Positions 1 through 6,946 of a stretch of DNA of 64,000 nt are shown here, piece by piece. Each line of letters begins with the position of its first letter. The first letter of the stretch is position 1. The position numbers and the translations under genes were made by a program. A model generated the notes under the pieces. It saw only the letters and a list, made by a program, of their open reading frames with translations. It ran no database searches and had not been told where the DNA came from. This DNA is from CAWBYL01 sp963793025 (GTDB lineage Bacteria > Actinomycetota > Acidimicrobiia > Acidimicrobiales > Acidimicrobilacustridaceae), in the NCBI GenBank assembly GCA_963793025.1, contig CAWBYL010000001.1, positions 372,001-436,000 of the forward strand, read 5' to 3'.

Positions 1-226
1 CTGCTCGTCGAGCCGGCGGAGGCCGTCTCGAGCTGCATCGGCGTGAGGGCCTGGAGCTGGACACCGCCGACCTGGCGGATCAGCCGATCCACCACGATCC
101 CGTAGCTGTACCAGGTCGACTCCCGCAGCTGGGCCTGCATCGTCTCGTGCCCCTCCTGGAGGAACCCAGCCACAGTCAGGTCCGACCGGGCGACGTAGGA
201 GCCCTCGGCCAACAAGGTCAGCAGCA
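1..226 (-). pseudogene. Truncated tyrosine integrase remnant (runs off left edge)
   Basis: From about 22 to 225 this stretch aligns without gaps to 4307-4510 inside the intact integrase further right, with scattered substitutions. The minus-strand translation stays open and reads through the core-binding region (for example LLAEGSYVARSDLTVAGF and QLRESTWYSYGIVVDRLI). The N-terminal coding part, about 220 bp in the intact copy, is missing: similarity jumps directly to the att-flanking sequence. To the left of about 22 the similarity also stops. I infer a relic of an earlier or second element that used the same tRNA-Leu site. The rest, if any, lies outside the window. Confidence 0.7.
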
Positions 227-242
227 CCTCACTTCCGACGTC

Positions 243-313
243 TTCCCTGTTCAGAGCAGTGCCCGGGGTGGGGTTCGAACCCACACGCCCCCGGAGGGGC
301 TGGGGGGTTTAAG
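243..313. repeat. Left att direct repeat (tRNA-Leu 3' fragment)
   Basis: Identical over 71 bp to 4745-4815. It holds the acceptor 3' strand, T arm, variable arm and part of the anticodon region of tRNA-Leu, plus about 17 bp downstream of the tRNA. A weaker match extends about 15 bp further left. The 5' half of the tRNA is absent, so this copy is the displaced end left by integration. Confidence 0.88.
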
Positions 314-432
314 TGTCACCTGCTGGGTCCAAGTGGTGCTGCTCAGTTCCACCGCGTTGTGCCTGACCAGGAGTTTCTCCCAACGGGCCGTCCAGCCGGT
401 GCGGCCGAGTGGGACCTCGTCGCGAGCAGTTC

Positions 433-449
433 GTGAGCATCTTGTGAGC
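433..449 (+). promoter_or_regulatory. Candidate integrase arm-type site, left end
   Basis: GTGAGCATCTTGTGAGC: two GTGAGC units in direct repeat, 11 bp apart (one helical turn). The same arrangement, GTGAGCATTCCGTGAGC, occurs at 4670-4686 near the other end of the element. Tyrosine integrases bind short directly repeated arm sites near both ends of their element. The assignment is inference from repeat geometry and position. Confidence 0.4.
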
Positions 450-583
450 GCGCCGGGCCCTCCTCGGACCGTCACCTGGTCCTCGCTTCCCCCGATGACG
501 GACCGGCTCGGCCCGTTCGACGCACGGACCTCGTGCCACCTCGGAGGGCGAGCCGACACAGCGGAAGCGAGAGTGCCCGACCA

Positions 584-632
584 GGGACCGGGACCAGATC
601 CGGGACCGATCTCGGGATCGAATCCGGGACCA
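584..632. repeat. Cluster of GGGACC-type short repeats
   Basis: The unit ATCCGGGACC occurs at 598-607 and 622-631, with further GGGACC copies and a GATCTCGGGATC imperfect palindrome between them. The cluster sits about 90 bp upstream of the gene at 718. It could be a binding site for an element-encoded DNA-binding protein. Function unknown. Confidence 0.35.
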
Positions 633-717
633 GCCAGTCTCGCTCCGCTCGTCCTCACTGGCGGTAGGCGATGCGAAGAGCGTCGACCGCACCGAAGGGA
701 TCGCGGGAGGATGCGGC

Positions 718-1056
718 ATGAGTGACGTGCCCTATCCCACTGACCAGGAGCGTCTGGTCTCGAACATCCGCGACGAACTGCAGGCGCAGGTCGCGCTGAG
801 GAGTCTCGCACTCGACGACGAAACGCTCGACGGCCTCGCGGCCGGCATCGCCACGAGCATCGACTACGGCTTCGATGTGACCTGGGCTCCTCGCTGGGTG
901 AAGGACAACCACCCGCACCGGTGGGTCGAGGGCCGAGGGACACCGGCGGAGTCACATTTCGTCGAGTGCCTCCGCTGTCGGGTGATCACCCAGCATCCAT
1001 CAGCCGAGGCCAGCGATGAATGGTGGGAAGGGCACGTCGCGATTGCCCACCAGTGA
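718..1056 (+). CDS. Hypothetical protein with possible C2H2-like zinc motif
   Basis: 112 aa, not recognised. The start is supported by GGGAGG about 8 nt upstream of the ATG. The N-terminal half looks helical and acidic; the C-terminal third carries ECLRC followed by EGHVAIAH, giving Cys-X2-Cys-X18-His-X4-His, which could bind one zinc ion. It is the first gene inside the left end of the tRNA-Leu element and precedes another hypothetical gene on the same strand by 67 nt. A small DNA-binding or regulatory protein is possible, but the zinc motif is the only evidence. Confidence 0.55.
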   Translation: MSDVPYPTDQERLVSNIRDELQAQVALRSLALDDETLDGLAAGIATSIDYGFDVTWAPRWVKDNHPHRWVEGRGTPAESHFVECLRCRVITQHPSAEASDEWWEGHVAIAHQ

Positions 1057-1123
1057 CCGACAGTCACCGGTCCCGCCCGTGGTTCGGGGACCCGTACCGG
1101 CCGCATAGCGATAGACCGTTCGC

Positions 1124-1651
1124 ATGCCCCTCGACTGGGAAACAAGCCGGGACCTCGGGCCCTACATCGACATCCACTTGGCGTACGAACTCAAGTACCT
1201 CCTCGTCACCTCAACCACCTGGACGGCAGTTCGAGCCGAAGGCGTGCGGGCGAAGTGGCCAGACCACCTGGTGGTCATCGCCCTGGAGTCTGCATTCGTG
1301 CACACGCGGACGATCTGCGAGTTCCTACGCCTCCGCGAGGGGTGGTCGAAGGATCGCTCGCCCCACCGTCCTACCGACCTGCCACTCTGGACCGCCTACG
1401 AGAGCGCTATGCACATGAAGGTGCTCCATCCAGATCCCCGACGGCCCTACCAACCTGGCGAGCAGGCGGGCGACGATCTGCAGACTCGTGTCGTCGATCT
1501 CGCTGGGGAAGCACTCCGTGCGTGGGACGAAGTCGCCGATCAACCCGAGATGGCAGAGTTCCGTCCTCAGATGATGCGCGCTCGGATCACAGCCGTTGCA
1601 GAGGCAGCACACGCGGCCCGACGACTCGGGGTGGCGCGGGTCTTCGCCTGA
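1124..1651 (+). CDS. Hypothetical protein, helical family shared with the gene at 1723-2436
   Basis: 175 aa, function unknown. It contains HLAYELKYLL near residue 19, then ALESAFVHTRTICEFLR near residue 53, then a D-L-P-x-W element. The convergent gene at 1723-2436 has the same series (HIRYEVMKLTWFL, LEVALIHIRCIAEFLR, DYLPNW), so the two look like distant paralogues. The protein appears all-helical, without signal peptide or membrane segment. No clear ribosome binding site is visible before the ATG. It lies in the tRNA-Leu element, so a role in the element's biology (maintenance, defence or regulation) is conceivable but unproven. Confidence 0.6.
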   Translation: MPLDWETSRDLGPYIDIHLAYELKYLLVTSTTWTAVRAEGVRAKWPDHLVVIALESAFVHTRTICEFLRLREGWSKDRSPHRPTDLPLWTAYESAMHMKVLHPDPRRPYQPGEQAGDDLQTRVVDLAGEALRAWDEVADQPEMAEFRPQMMRARITAVAEAAHAARRLGVARVFA

Positions 1652-1722
1652 GGCCTGAAGGCCGCTGGTCCACGGCTGGGATGCCGCCCCTCAACCGGCG
1701 TCTCGGGATATCGGGAACACAA

Positions 1723-2436
1723 CTACGCACGACTGCCAAGGACCTCAGCGATCAGCGCGTCGAGATCCATGGTCACGACGGTGCCGTCATCGGCGGTCAC
1801 CTGGTTGAACTGTTCGAGCCGCTCGGCAGGGAGTCTGGCGAGGAACTCTCGGAACCCTCCAAGCAGGATCCGAACACCGTCGCGGGTCAGGAACTCGCGC
1901 CATTCGAAGTCCGCGCCATCGATCTGAACCGAACACCTGACGAGGCCGAGATGTGCGACACGACCGTGGATCTGCTTGAGGTCCTTGGTCAGACGTCGGC
2001 GTTCGGCCCACTCCCAGTTCGGGAGATAGTCCGTGGCTGCGATGTTGTCGTAGCGACCGGGCGGTCGTAGGAACTCGGCGATGCACCTGATGTGGATCAG
2101 CGCCACCTCCAGCAAGCTCTCGTCAGCGAAGACGTCTGCTCCGGGTAGGCCCTTGATCGGCGGCACCCATCCGTTGCCGATTCGCAGAAACCAGGTCAGC
2201 TTCATGACTTCGTAGCGGATGTGGGACACCATCTGGTCGAGCTGCTCGGGAGTCTTCGGATCCGGCGATTCGACCTCGATGAGCGTCCGAGCGTCATGTG
2301 GGTGATCGAGCGCCCATGCCCGTAGCAGCCCGCTTAGTGACTCCGGCTGGCCGGCGTCTTCAGGGTCCGCATCGACCTCATCGAGCTGCTCCTCGATGAC
2401 CGTGCGCACTGCGCGTCCGATCTTCCCGTTGTTCAC
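1723..2436 (-). CDS. Hypothetical protein, helical family with HxRxIxEFLR and VAHL motifs
   Basis: About 237 aa from the GTG at 2436. The frame stays open to 2700, but that upstream part is Ser/Arg-rich and reads like non-coding sequence, so I prefer the shorter start, with some doubt. Visible motifs in order: HIRYEVMKLTWFL, LEVALIHIRCIAEFLR, DYLPNW and IHGRVAHLGLVR. The first three are shared with the gene at 1124-1651, which converges on this one. I recall a widespread uncharacterised helical family with a similar H-x-R-x-x-x-E/D-F-L pattern followed by an AHL motif, but cannot name it. Not a recognised toxin, nuclease or regulator. Confidence 0.55.
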   Translation of the reverse strand: MNNGKIGRAVRTVIEEQLDEVDADPEDAGQPESLSGLLRAWALDHPHDARTLIEVESPDPKTPEQLDQMVSHIRYEVMKLTWFLRIGNGWVPPIKGLPGADVFADESLLEVALIHIRCIAEFLRPPGRYDNIAATDYLPNWEWAERRRLTKDLKQIHGRVAHLGLVRCSVQIDGADFEWREFLTRDGVRILLGGFREFLARLPAERLEQFNQVTADDGTVVTMDLDALIAEVLGSRA

Positions 2437-2965
2437 CCGCCCGCCCGTTTCGTCCGCTCCGAGAAGGATTCTGGTCGATGCCTTGGACCTGCGCTGGTTC
2501 CAGATCATCCTCGGACCGGCGTTCGTGACGCTAGGGGTGTCGTAGCGAGAGGCCGAGATCGTCCCCGATCTTGTCGAGCAAGCGGAGGCCCGGCGCACCG
2601 GTCGCCTGGTTGATTCCGGGATGAGTTCACGGCCGCTTTCGAGAGTCGCTGCCCGGCTCGAACCATGTCGCAGATCCCCGGTACCGGGATGGGAAGTCAC
2701 GGATCGGGACTGGTCCCGGCATCCAGATGCAAGTTCGTGGCTTCATTTCTGGGTGGTGGGAGAGGGCTGATGGGCACGCGAGGATCGAGGCCGATGAGGT
2801 GCTGAACGGATCGGGTGAGGCAGGCGATGTCTGTGCCAGGGCCGTCGAGAATGGGGGTTGCCCTCCGAAGCTCGAGTGGCATACTGAGATCTGCCGAGGG
2901 CCCAGGGCCTGAGGAAGTGAGCCCAGTCGACGACCGGACGGTCGAAGGCTGGGTTTGCGCCTTTT
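2437..2965. other. Region without convincing gene inside the element
   Basis: About 530 bp between the chosen start of the hypothetical gene and the stop of the DUF3800 gene. It may include extra N-terminal codons of the gene at 1723-2436. I see no RNA gene. A few short inverted repeats such as GATCCCCGGTACCGGGAT (about 2673-2690) are present, but nothing assignable. Confidence 0.4.
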
Positions 2966-3499
2966 TCACCCCACCTCGACGATCGTGACGAACGAGCCGG
3001 CCCTTCGCCGCCAGTCCCCGCCGGCACCGACTGCCCATGCGATGCCGTCGGGTAGCCAGAGCAGGGGGTCGTGGTCCGGTCGCAGGTGCTGGAACGACAG
3101 CAGCGGCTCCGGGCGACGGGCTCGCCGGATCGTGATGCCGTCCTCTGTGTCCATGTGGTCTCGACTCTCGATGAGGAGCTCGCAGCGACGGTGGCGATGC
3201 TGCACCTCGTCGACGATCGCAGCGAGGCAGCGGGCGCGGGCTGCCTCGGCCGTGACTTCGGCGGAGTGGCGCGACGAATAGACGAGCGCTTCGACGTCAA
3301 GGCGACCGATGGCGCCGAGCAGCTCGCGCCGGCGCCGCCGGCCCTCGTTGTTGAAATGCAGACGGCGCTGTCCTGGCAACAGCAGCTTGCGGACCGTTCG
3401 TCGGAGCTGCCCGGCCGCGGCCGGCTCGACGAGGACCGCACCCAGGAGGTAGCGACCGGAACGCACGCTCTCGTCGACGTAGACGAAGAGGTCGCTCAT
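2966..3499 (-). CDS. DUF3800-type protein
   Basis: 177 aa, beginning MSDLFVYVDES. The Asp9-Glu10-Ser11 start on a beta strand is the hallmark of DUF3800 proteins, which are predicted to have an RNase H-like fold and are frequent on mobile elements and phages. The ATG (3499) overlaps the integrase stop as ATGA, so translation is probably coupled to the integrase. A longer frame runs back to 3814, but it overlaps integrase codons and is Arg/Pro-rich, so it is rejected. The middle (VYSSRHSAEVTAEAARARCL) and a late Asp fit a divergent member. Biochemical activity is unknown. Confidence 0.68.
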   Translation of the reverse strand: MSDLFVYVDESVRSGRYLLGAVLVEPAAAGQLRRTVRKLLLPGQRRLHFNNEGRRRRRELLGAIGRLDVEALVYSSRHSAEVTAEAARARCLAAIVDEVQHRHRRCELLIESRDHMDTEDGITIRRARRPEPLLSFQHLRPDHDPLLWLPDGIAWAVGAGGDWRRRAGSFVTIVEVG

Positions 3500-4677
3500 G
3501 TCGCCGGCTTCGCGACACTGAAGATCGAGGCGGCGACGGTGTTGGCGGCGTCCTCGTCCAGCCCGGGGGCCACGTGGCTGTAGGTGTCGATGGTGATGGC
3601 GATGGTCGAGTGCCCGAGCCGGTCGCTCACGACCTTGGGGTGGACGCCGGCCTTCAGCGCCAAGGTCGCCCAGGTGTGGCGCAGGTTGTGCGGGCCACGC
3701 AGCTCGGGCAGACCGGCCTCGGTCACGTGCCGCTTGAACTGCCGGGTGAACGACTGCGGGTGGAGCGGCGAGCCGTCCTCGAGGCAGAACACGAGGTCGT
3801 GGGAGCCCTGCCACGCCGAGCCGACGGCCAGCCGCTCCTCGAGCTGCCGGGTGCGGTGCGCCTTGAGCACCTCGACCGTCGTCGGATCGAGCGCCACGGT
3901 CCGCCGGCTCCGGTTGGTCTTGGTGGTGGTGAACACGATGCGGTGCTGGACCGACTGCAGCGTCTGGGAGATCGACAGCCGACCGGAGCCGAGGTCGACG
4001 TCGGACCAGCGCAGGCCGAGCACCTCACCCCGGCGCATGCCCGTGGTGCCGAGCACGACGTAGGCGGCGAAGAGCCGGTCGTCGCTGACGTGGTCGAGGA
4101 AGGCCTGGAGGTCCTCGGCTGTCCACGTGACGACCTCGGTGCGGTCCATCGCCGGCGGCCGGGCGATCGAGGCAACGTTGCGACTCACGAGCCCCAGACG
4201 AGCGGCGTCGCTGAGGGCCCGGTGCATGACGATGTGGCAGTTGCGGACGGTCTTCGGCGAGAGCGCTCGGCCGTTGCGACCGCCGGCCTTGCCGAGCTTG
4301 GCGTACGCCGTCTCGAGCTGCATCGGCGTGAGCGCCTGGAGCTGCACCCCGCCGACCTGGCGGATCAGCCGATCGACCACGACCCGGTAGCTGTACCAGG
4401 TCGATTCGCGGAGCTGGGCCTGCATCGTCTCGTGCCACTCCCGGAGGAACTCCGCCACGGTCAGGTCCGACCGGGCGACGTAGGAGCCCTCGGCCAGCGA
4501 GGTCAGCAGCTCCCTCAGGCCCTCCTCGGCGGCCTTGCGCGTGGCGAACCCGCTCTTGGTCCGCTGCCGCCGCTTGCCCGTGACCGGGTCGTGGCCGACG
4601 TCGACCACGTAGGCCCAGCCCTTGCCTCGCCTGTGAACTCGTCCCCGCACGTCGCGCACCGTACCCGATGTGAGCAT
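3496..4677 (-). CDS. Tyrosine recombinase / phage-type integrase
   Basis: 393 aa, complete. It has an N-terminal arm-binding domain (about 8-60), a SAM-like core-binding domain (about 72-165; TVAEFLREWHETM) and a C-terminal catalytic domain. All expected catalytic residues are visible: Arg215 in GMRRGEVLG, Lys253 in TTTKTNRS, His330 and Arg333 in HNLRHTW, His356 in LGHSTIAI and the nucleophile Tyr366 in DTYSHV. The gene reads away from the intact tRNA-Leu 85 bp upstream, where it should catalyse integration and excision. A truncated relative lies at 1-226. A GTGAGC direct repeat overlaps its start codon, which could allow autoregulation. Confidence 0.95.
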   Translation of the reverse strand: MLTSGTVRDVRGRVHRRGKGWAYVVDVGHDPVTGKRRQRTKSGFATRKAAEEGLRELLTSLAEGSYVARSDLTVAEFLREWHETMQAQLRESTWYSYRVVVDRLIRQVGGVQLQALTPMQLETAYAKLGKAGGRNGRALSPKTVRNCHIVMHRALSDAARLGLVSRNVASIARPPAMDRTEVVTWTAEDLQAFLDHVSDDRLFAAYVVLGTTGMRRGEVLGLRWSDVDLGSGRLSISQTLQSVQHRIVFTTTKTNRSRRTVALDPTTVEVLKAHRTRQLEERLAVGSAWQGSHDLVFCLEDGSPLHPQSFTRQFKRHVTEAGLPELRGPHNLRHTWATLALKAGVHPKVVSDRLGHSTIAITIDTYSHVAPGLDEDAANTVAASIFSVAKPAT

Positions 4678-4686
4678 TCCGTGAGC
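4670..4686 (+). promoter_or_regulatory. Candidate integrase arm-type site, right end, overlapping the int start
   Basis: GTGAGCATTCCGTGAGC, matching 433-449 in 14 of 17 positions with the same 11-bp period and orientation. It overlaps the integrase start codon (complement of 4675-4677) and lies about 60 bp from the right att repeat. Arm-site function and autoregulation are inferred. Confidence 0.4.
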
Positions 4687-4744
4687 ATCGGGCCGATTCA
4701 GCCGACCCGAAGCCCGCCGAGCGGGAACCTCCGGTTCCGAGGTA

Positions 4745-4815
4745 TTCCCTGTTCAGAGCAGTGCCCGGGGTGGGGTTCGAACCCACACGCCCCCGGAGGG
4801 GCTGGGGGGTTTAAG
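4745..4815. repeat. Right att direct repeat within tRNA-Leu
   Basis: The 71-bp partner of 243-313. It covers the 3' 54 nt of the tRNA-Leu gene plus 17 bp beyond it. The intact tRNA at this end shows that the crossover restored the gene. Confidence 0.88.
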
Positions 4816-4847
4816 CCCCCTGCGTCTACCAGTTCCGCCACCCGGGC
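4762..4847 (-). tRNA. tRNA-Leu(UAA)
   Basis: 86 nt on the minus strand. Acceptor stem GCCCGGG pairs with CCCGGGC, with discriminator A. The anticodon loop CTTAAAC gives anticodon TAA (UAA). It has the long variable arm of class II tRNAs and a T loop with GGTTCGAACCC. CCA is not encoded. It is the integration site of the adjacent element. Confidence 0.95.
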
Positions 4848-4868
4848 CGGCGGCGACGACGGTAGCCC

Positions 4869-5267
4869 TCACGCCACCTGGCTGGTGGTGTCCACCGCCC
4901 GCAGATTGGGCCGGGCGGAGCGCGATCGCCCGGCGGACGCACCGCGAGGTGGGCGGCCGGGCTCAGTCCGCCCCGTGTCACCCTCGACCGCCGTCCACAA
5001 CGCGGTGCGCACCTGGGCCGCACCGGCGCCATGAAGGTCGTTGGCGGCGAGAACACCGTCGATCATGTCGGCGAGCACGGCAACCCACGGACGGCCCTTC
5101 AGCCGAACGGCGACGACCGCGGGCCCATCGGCGCGGCGTCGCAACGAACGGTCGACGTCGGTGATGCGGGGTGGGCTGCGGAAGCCGGGGACGACGAGAC
5201 CCTGACGCCGGGCGGTGAGGCCCAGCGTGCGGGCTGCGGCGGCGAACCGCAGGGAGGTGGCTTCCAT
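4869..5267 (-). CDS. Conserved hypothetical protein (actinobacterial)
   Basis: 132 aa, beginning MEATSLRFAAAARTLGLTAR. The central part GLVVPGFRSPPRITDVDRSL followed by AVVAVRLKGRPWVAVLADMI looks like a conserved actinobacterial protein of unknown function. The last 30 residues are Arg/Ser/Pro-rich. There is no signal peptide or membrane helix. GGAGG lies about 9 nt before the ATG. It is the first chromosomal gene to the right of the tRNA-Leu integration site and not part of the element. Confidence 0.6.
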   Translation of the reverse strand: MEATSLRFAAAARTLGLTARRQGLVVPGFRSPPRITDVDRSLRRRADGPAVVAVRLKGRPWVAVLADMIDGVLAANDLHGAGAAQVRTALWTAVEGDTGRTEPGRPPRGASAGRSRSARPNLRAVDTTSQVA

Positions 5268-5337
5268 GGGTCCCAGTATGCGAACCCCCTGTGACAGTCA
5301 GCGGATCGCGCTGCTCCCGCCGGTTCATGGCCCCGGC

Positions 5338-5400
5338 CCCCCCGGTGGAGGCCGAAGCCCGGCCGGAAGCCCGAAGATCTGCCTCCGGGGTCCGGAGCCG
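5338..5400. repeat. Intergenic repeat copy A
   Basis: 5341-5390 matches 8606-8654 at about 85% with one single-base indel. The common part GGAGGC(C/G)GAAGCCCGG ends in ATCTGCCTCCGG, so GGAGGC and GCCTCC form an inverted repeat around a GC-rich core. It lies between the hypothetical gene and the substrate-binding protein gene, and could be a REP-like element, a structured RNA or a terminator. Confidence 0.45.
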
Positions 5401-5422
5401 ACGGATCTGCGTCCCTTCGCCG

Positions 5423-6811
5423 TCAGCCGATCGTGGTGGCCGCCACCGCTGGGTCGATCTCCACCGTGGCCAGGTTGGCCGGGTCGCAGTCGAGGGTGCC
5501 CCGCTCCTCGGGGAACACCCTTTCGAACGCTCCGTCCTTCACCTGGAGCAGCACGAAGCAGTTCGAGGTCCCCTTCAGGTCCTTCGCCCCCATCCAACCG
5601 TTGGCGGTGAAGTCGTGGATGCCGTCGAGCGCGTCGAGCAACGAGGCCCGGGTGATGCCGTTGACCCCGTCGCGGGCCACGACGTCGTTCACCGCGGTCT
5701 CGAAGAGCACGGCCGCCTGCCACGCCTGCGCGCCGAACGAGGTCGCTGCGTCGGTGCCCACGCCGTCGAGGTAGGTGGCCATCTCCTCGTTGGTGTCGCG
5801 TTCCTCGAACGGCAGGAACTGCATCCACACGTAGGTGCCCTCGACATCCTTGCCGCCGGTGGCGAGCAGCTTGTGGGTGTAACAGCCCAAGGCGCACGCC
5901 CAGACGTCGACGTCGTCCACGCCCTGGGCGGCGGCCTCCTTGCGAGCGAGGATCAGGGACTGGTCACCCGAGCCGTTGTAGTAGTAGTTCGAGCCGTTGT
6001 CCCTGATGGCGAGCACCTTGGGGACGTAGGCGGCCTGCTCGTCACGACCCGAGACCTTGGGCGTGGCGTCCCACGTCACCCCGGCCTGGGCCTGGGCGGC
6101 GATCAGCGGCATCGCCGACTGGACCGTCGTGGGCAGGTCACCGGGCACGGCGAAGATCCCGTGGAGATCCGGATGCTGTGGCAGGAAGTACTTGGCCTGG
6201 GGACCCACCACGGCCTCGATGGGACGGACCTCTCCCGTCGCAACCGGGCACTGCTCGGCCACGACCTGGATGTTGTAGGTCGTCGGGCTGCACAGCTCGG
6301 CGACGTCGTTGGCCAACGCCGCGATGTCGGGGATGCCCGTGGCCACCCCGCCCTGGTCCGGGCAGGTCTGCAGGGTCGTCACGTCCGGGTTGAACAGCGA
6401 GTTCCCTCCGACCAGGGCCAGCGCGTTGGCACAGGCATCGAGCTGGCCGTTCTTCGCCTCCTCCGGCGTCAGCTTGGTGTCCCACTCCTTCACCACGAGT
6501 CGGCGACAGGCGATGCCGCCTCGCTCGTTCACATGGTCGGCGTAGGCGTTGACGGCGTCGAGGTTGGCCTGGAAGAGGCCGGGCGACAGGGGCGAGCCGA
6601 CGTCGGCCATCACCTCGATGGTGATGGAGTCGGCCGTGACACCGACGTCGGTCGCCTCGAGCGCCAGGCCACTGCAGTCCGAGCCTGACCCCTCCCCGCC
6701 GACTGCCGCCGAACTGCCCGACGCCGTGCCCCCGGTGTCGTCCCGACCACAGGACGGAGCGAGGAGAAGGATCGCCAGCCCGAAGGCGGCGACCCACCGT
6801 GGTGCGCGCAT
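5423..6811 (-). CDS. ABC-type branched-chain amino-acid-like substrate-binding lipoprotein
   Basis: 462 aa. The N terminus MRAPRWVAAFGLAILLLAP then SCG is a lipoprotein signal peptide with a lipobox (LAPSC). The mature part resembles periplasmic binding proteins of the LivJ/Leu-Ile-Val superfamily: a first domain with ANLDAVNAYADHVNERGGI, and a late segment LDALDGIHDFTANGWMG, typical of the C-terminal lobe. It would sit outside the membrane and deliver a small ligand (amino acid, amide or similar) to an ABC permease. No permease or ATPase gene is adjacent, so the partner must be elsewhere, or the protein acts as a receptor. Ligand unknown. Confidence 0.8.
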   Translation of the reverse strand: MRAPRWVAAFGLAILLLAPSCGRDDTGGTASGSSAAVGGEGSGSDCSGLALEATDVGVTADSITIEVMADVGSPLSPGLFQANLDAVNAYADHVNERGGIACRRLVVKEWDTKLTPEEAKNGQLDACANALALVGGNSLFNPDVTTLQTCPDQGGVATGIPDIAALANDVAELCSPTTYNIQVVAEQCPVATGEVRPIEAVVGPQAKYFLPQHPDLHGIFAVPGDLPTTVQSAMPLIAAQAQAGVTWDATPKVSGRDEQAAYVPKVLAIRDNGSNYYYNGSGDQSLILARKEAAAQGVDDVDVWACALGCYTHKLLATGGKDVEGTYVWMQFLPFEERDTNEEMATYLDGVGTDAATSFGAQAWQAAVLFETAVNDVVARDGVNGITRASLLDALDGIHDFTANGWMGAKDLKGTSNCFVLLQVKDGAFERVFPEERGTLDCDPANLATVEIDPAVAATTIG

Positions 6812-6946
6812 GTGTGGATCCCCCTGGTTCGTGGGCGTCGAGGAGCTCGATCGCCCGTGGTGTGGTGTGGTGCTTCGTCGTCGCCCGTCGTGCGTCGGCG
6901 ACGACGGTCGGGCCCAGACGCCAGCGACCGACGTCGGTGCCCGCGT

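Larger units (their letters stand above)
314..717. other. Non-coding left end of the element
   Basis: No convincing gene in about 400 bp. It contains a candidate integrase arm-site pair (433-449) and a cluster of short GGGACC/ATCCGGGACC repeats (about 584-632). Open frames here on both strands are rich in Arg, Pro and Ser and look like chance frames. Confidence 0.5.
243..4815. mobile_element. Integrative element in the 3' end of tRNA-Leu
   Basis: A 71-bp perfect direct repeat bounds the segment (243-313 and 4745-4815). The right copy lies in an intact tRNA-Leu(UAA) gene; the left copy carries only its 3' half. Inside are a tyrosine integrase beside the intact tRNA, a DUF3800 gene coupled to it, and three unrecognised genes. 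This is the classic layout of an element integrated by a tyrosine recombinase at a tRNA 3' end. No replication, relaxase, capsid or transfer gene is visible, so it is either a minimal island or depends on helpers. Confidence 0.85.

Noticed and set aside
584..632. CRISPR-like array
   Set aside because: Units are about 10 bp, irregularly spaced, without spacers of constant length and without cas genes in the window.
2437..2700. N-terminal extension of the hypothetical gene at 1723-2436
   Set aside because: The extra residues are Ser/Arg-rich without predicted structure; kept only as an alternative because no strong ribosome binding site marks the GTG at 2436.
3500..3814. Longer DUF3800 protein starting at 3814
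   Set aside because: The extension overlaps integrase catalytic codons and reads as Arg/Pro/His-rich shadow; the ATG at 3499 starts exactly on the family's VYVDES motif.
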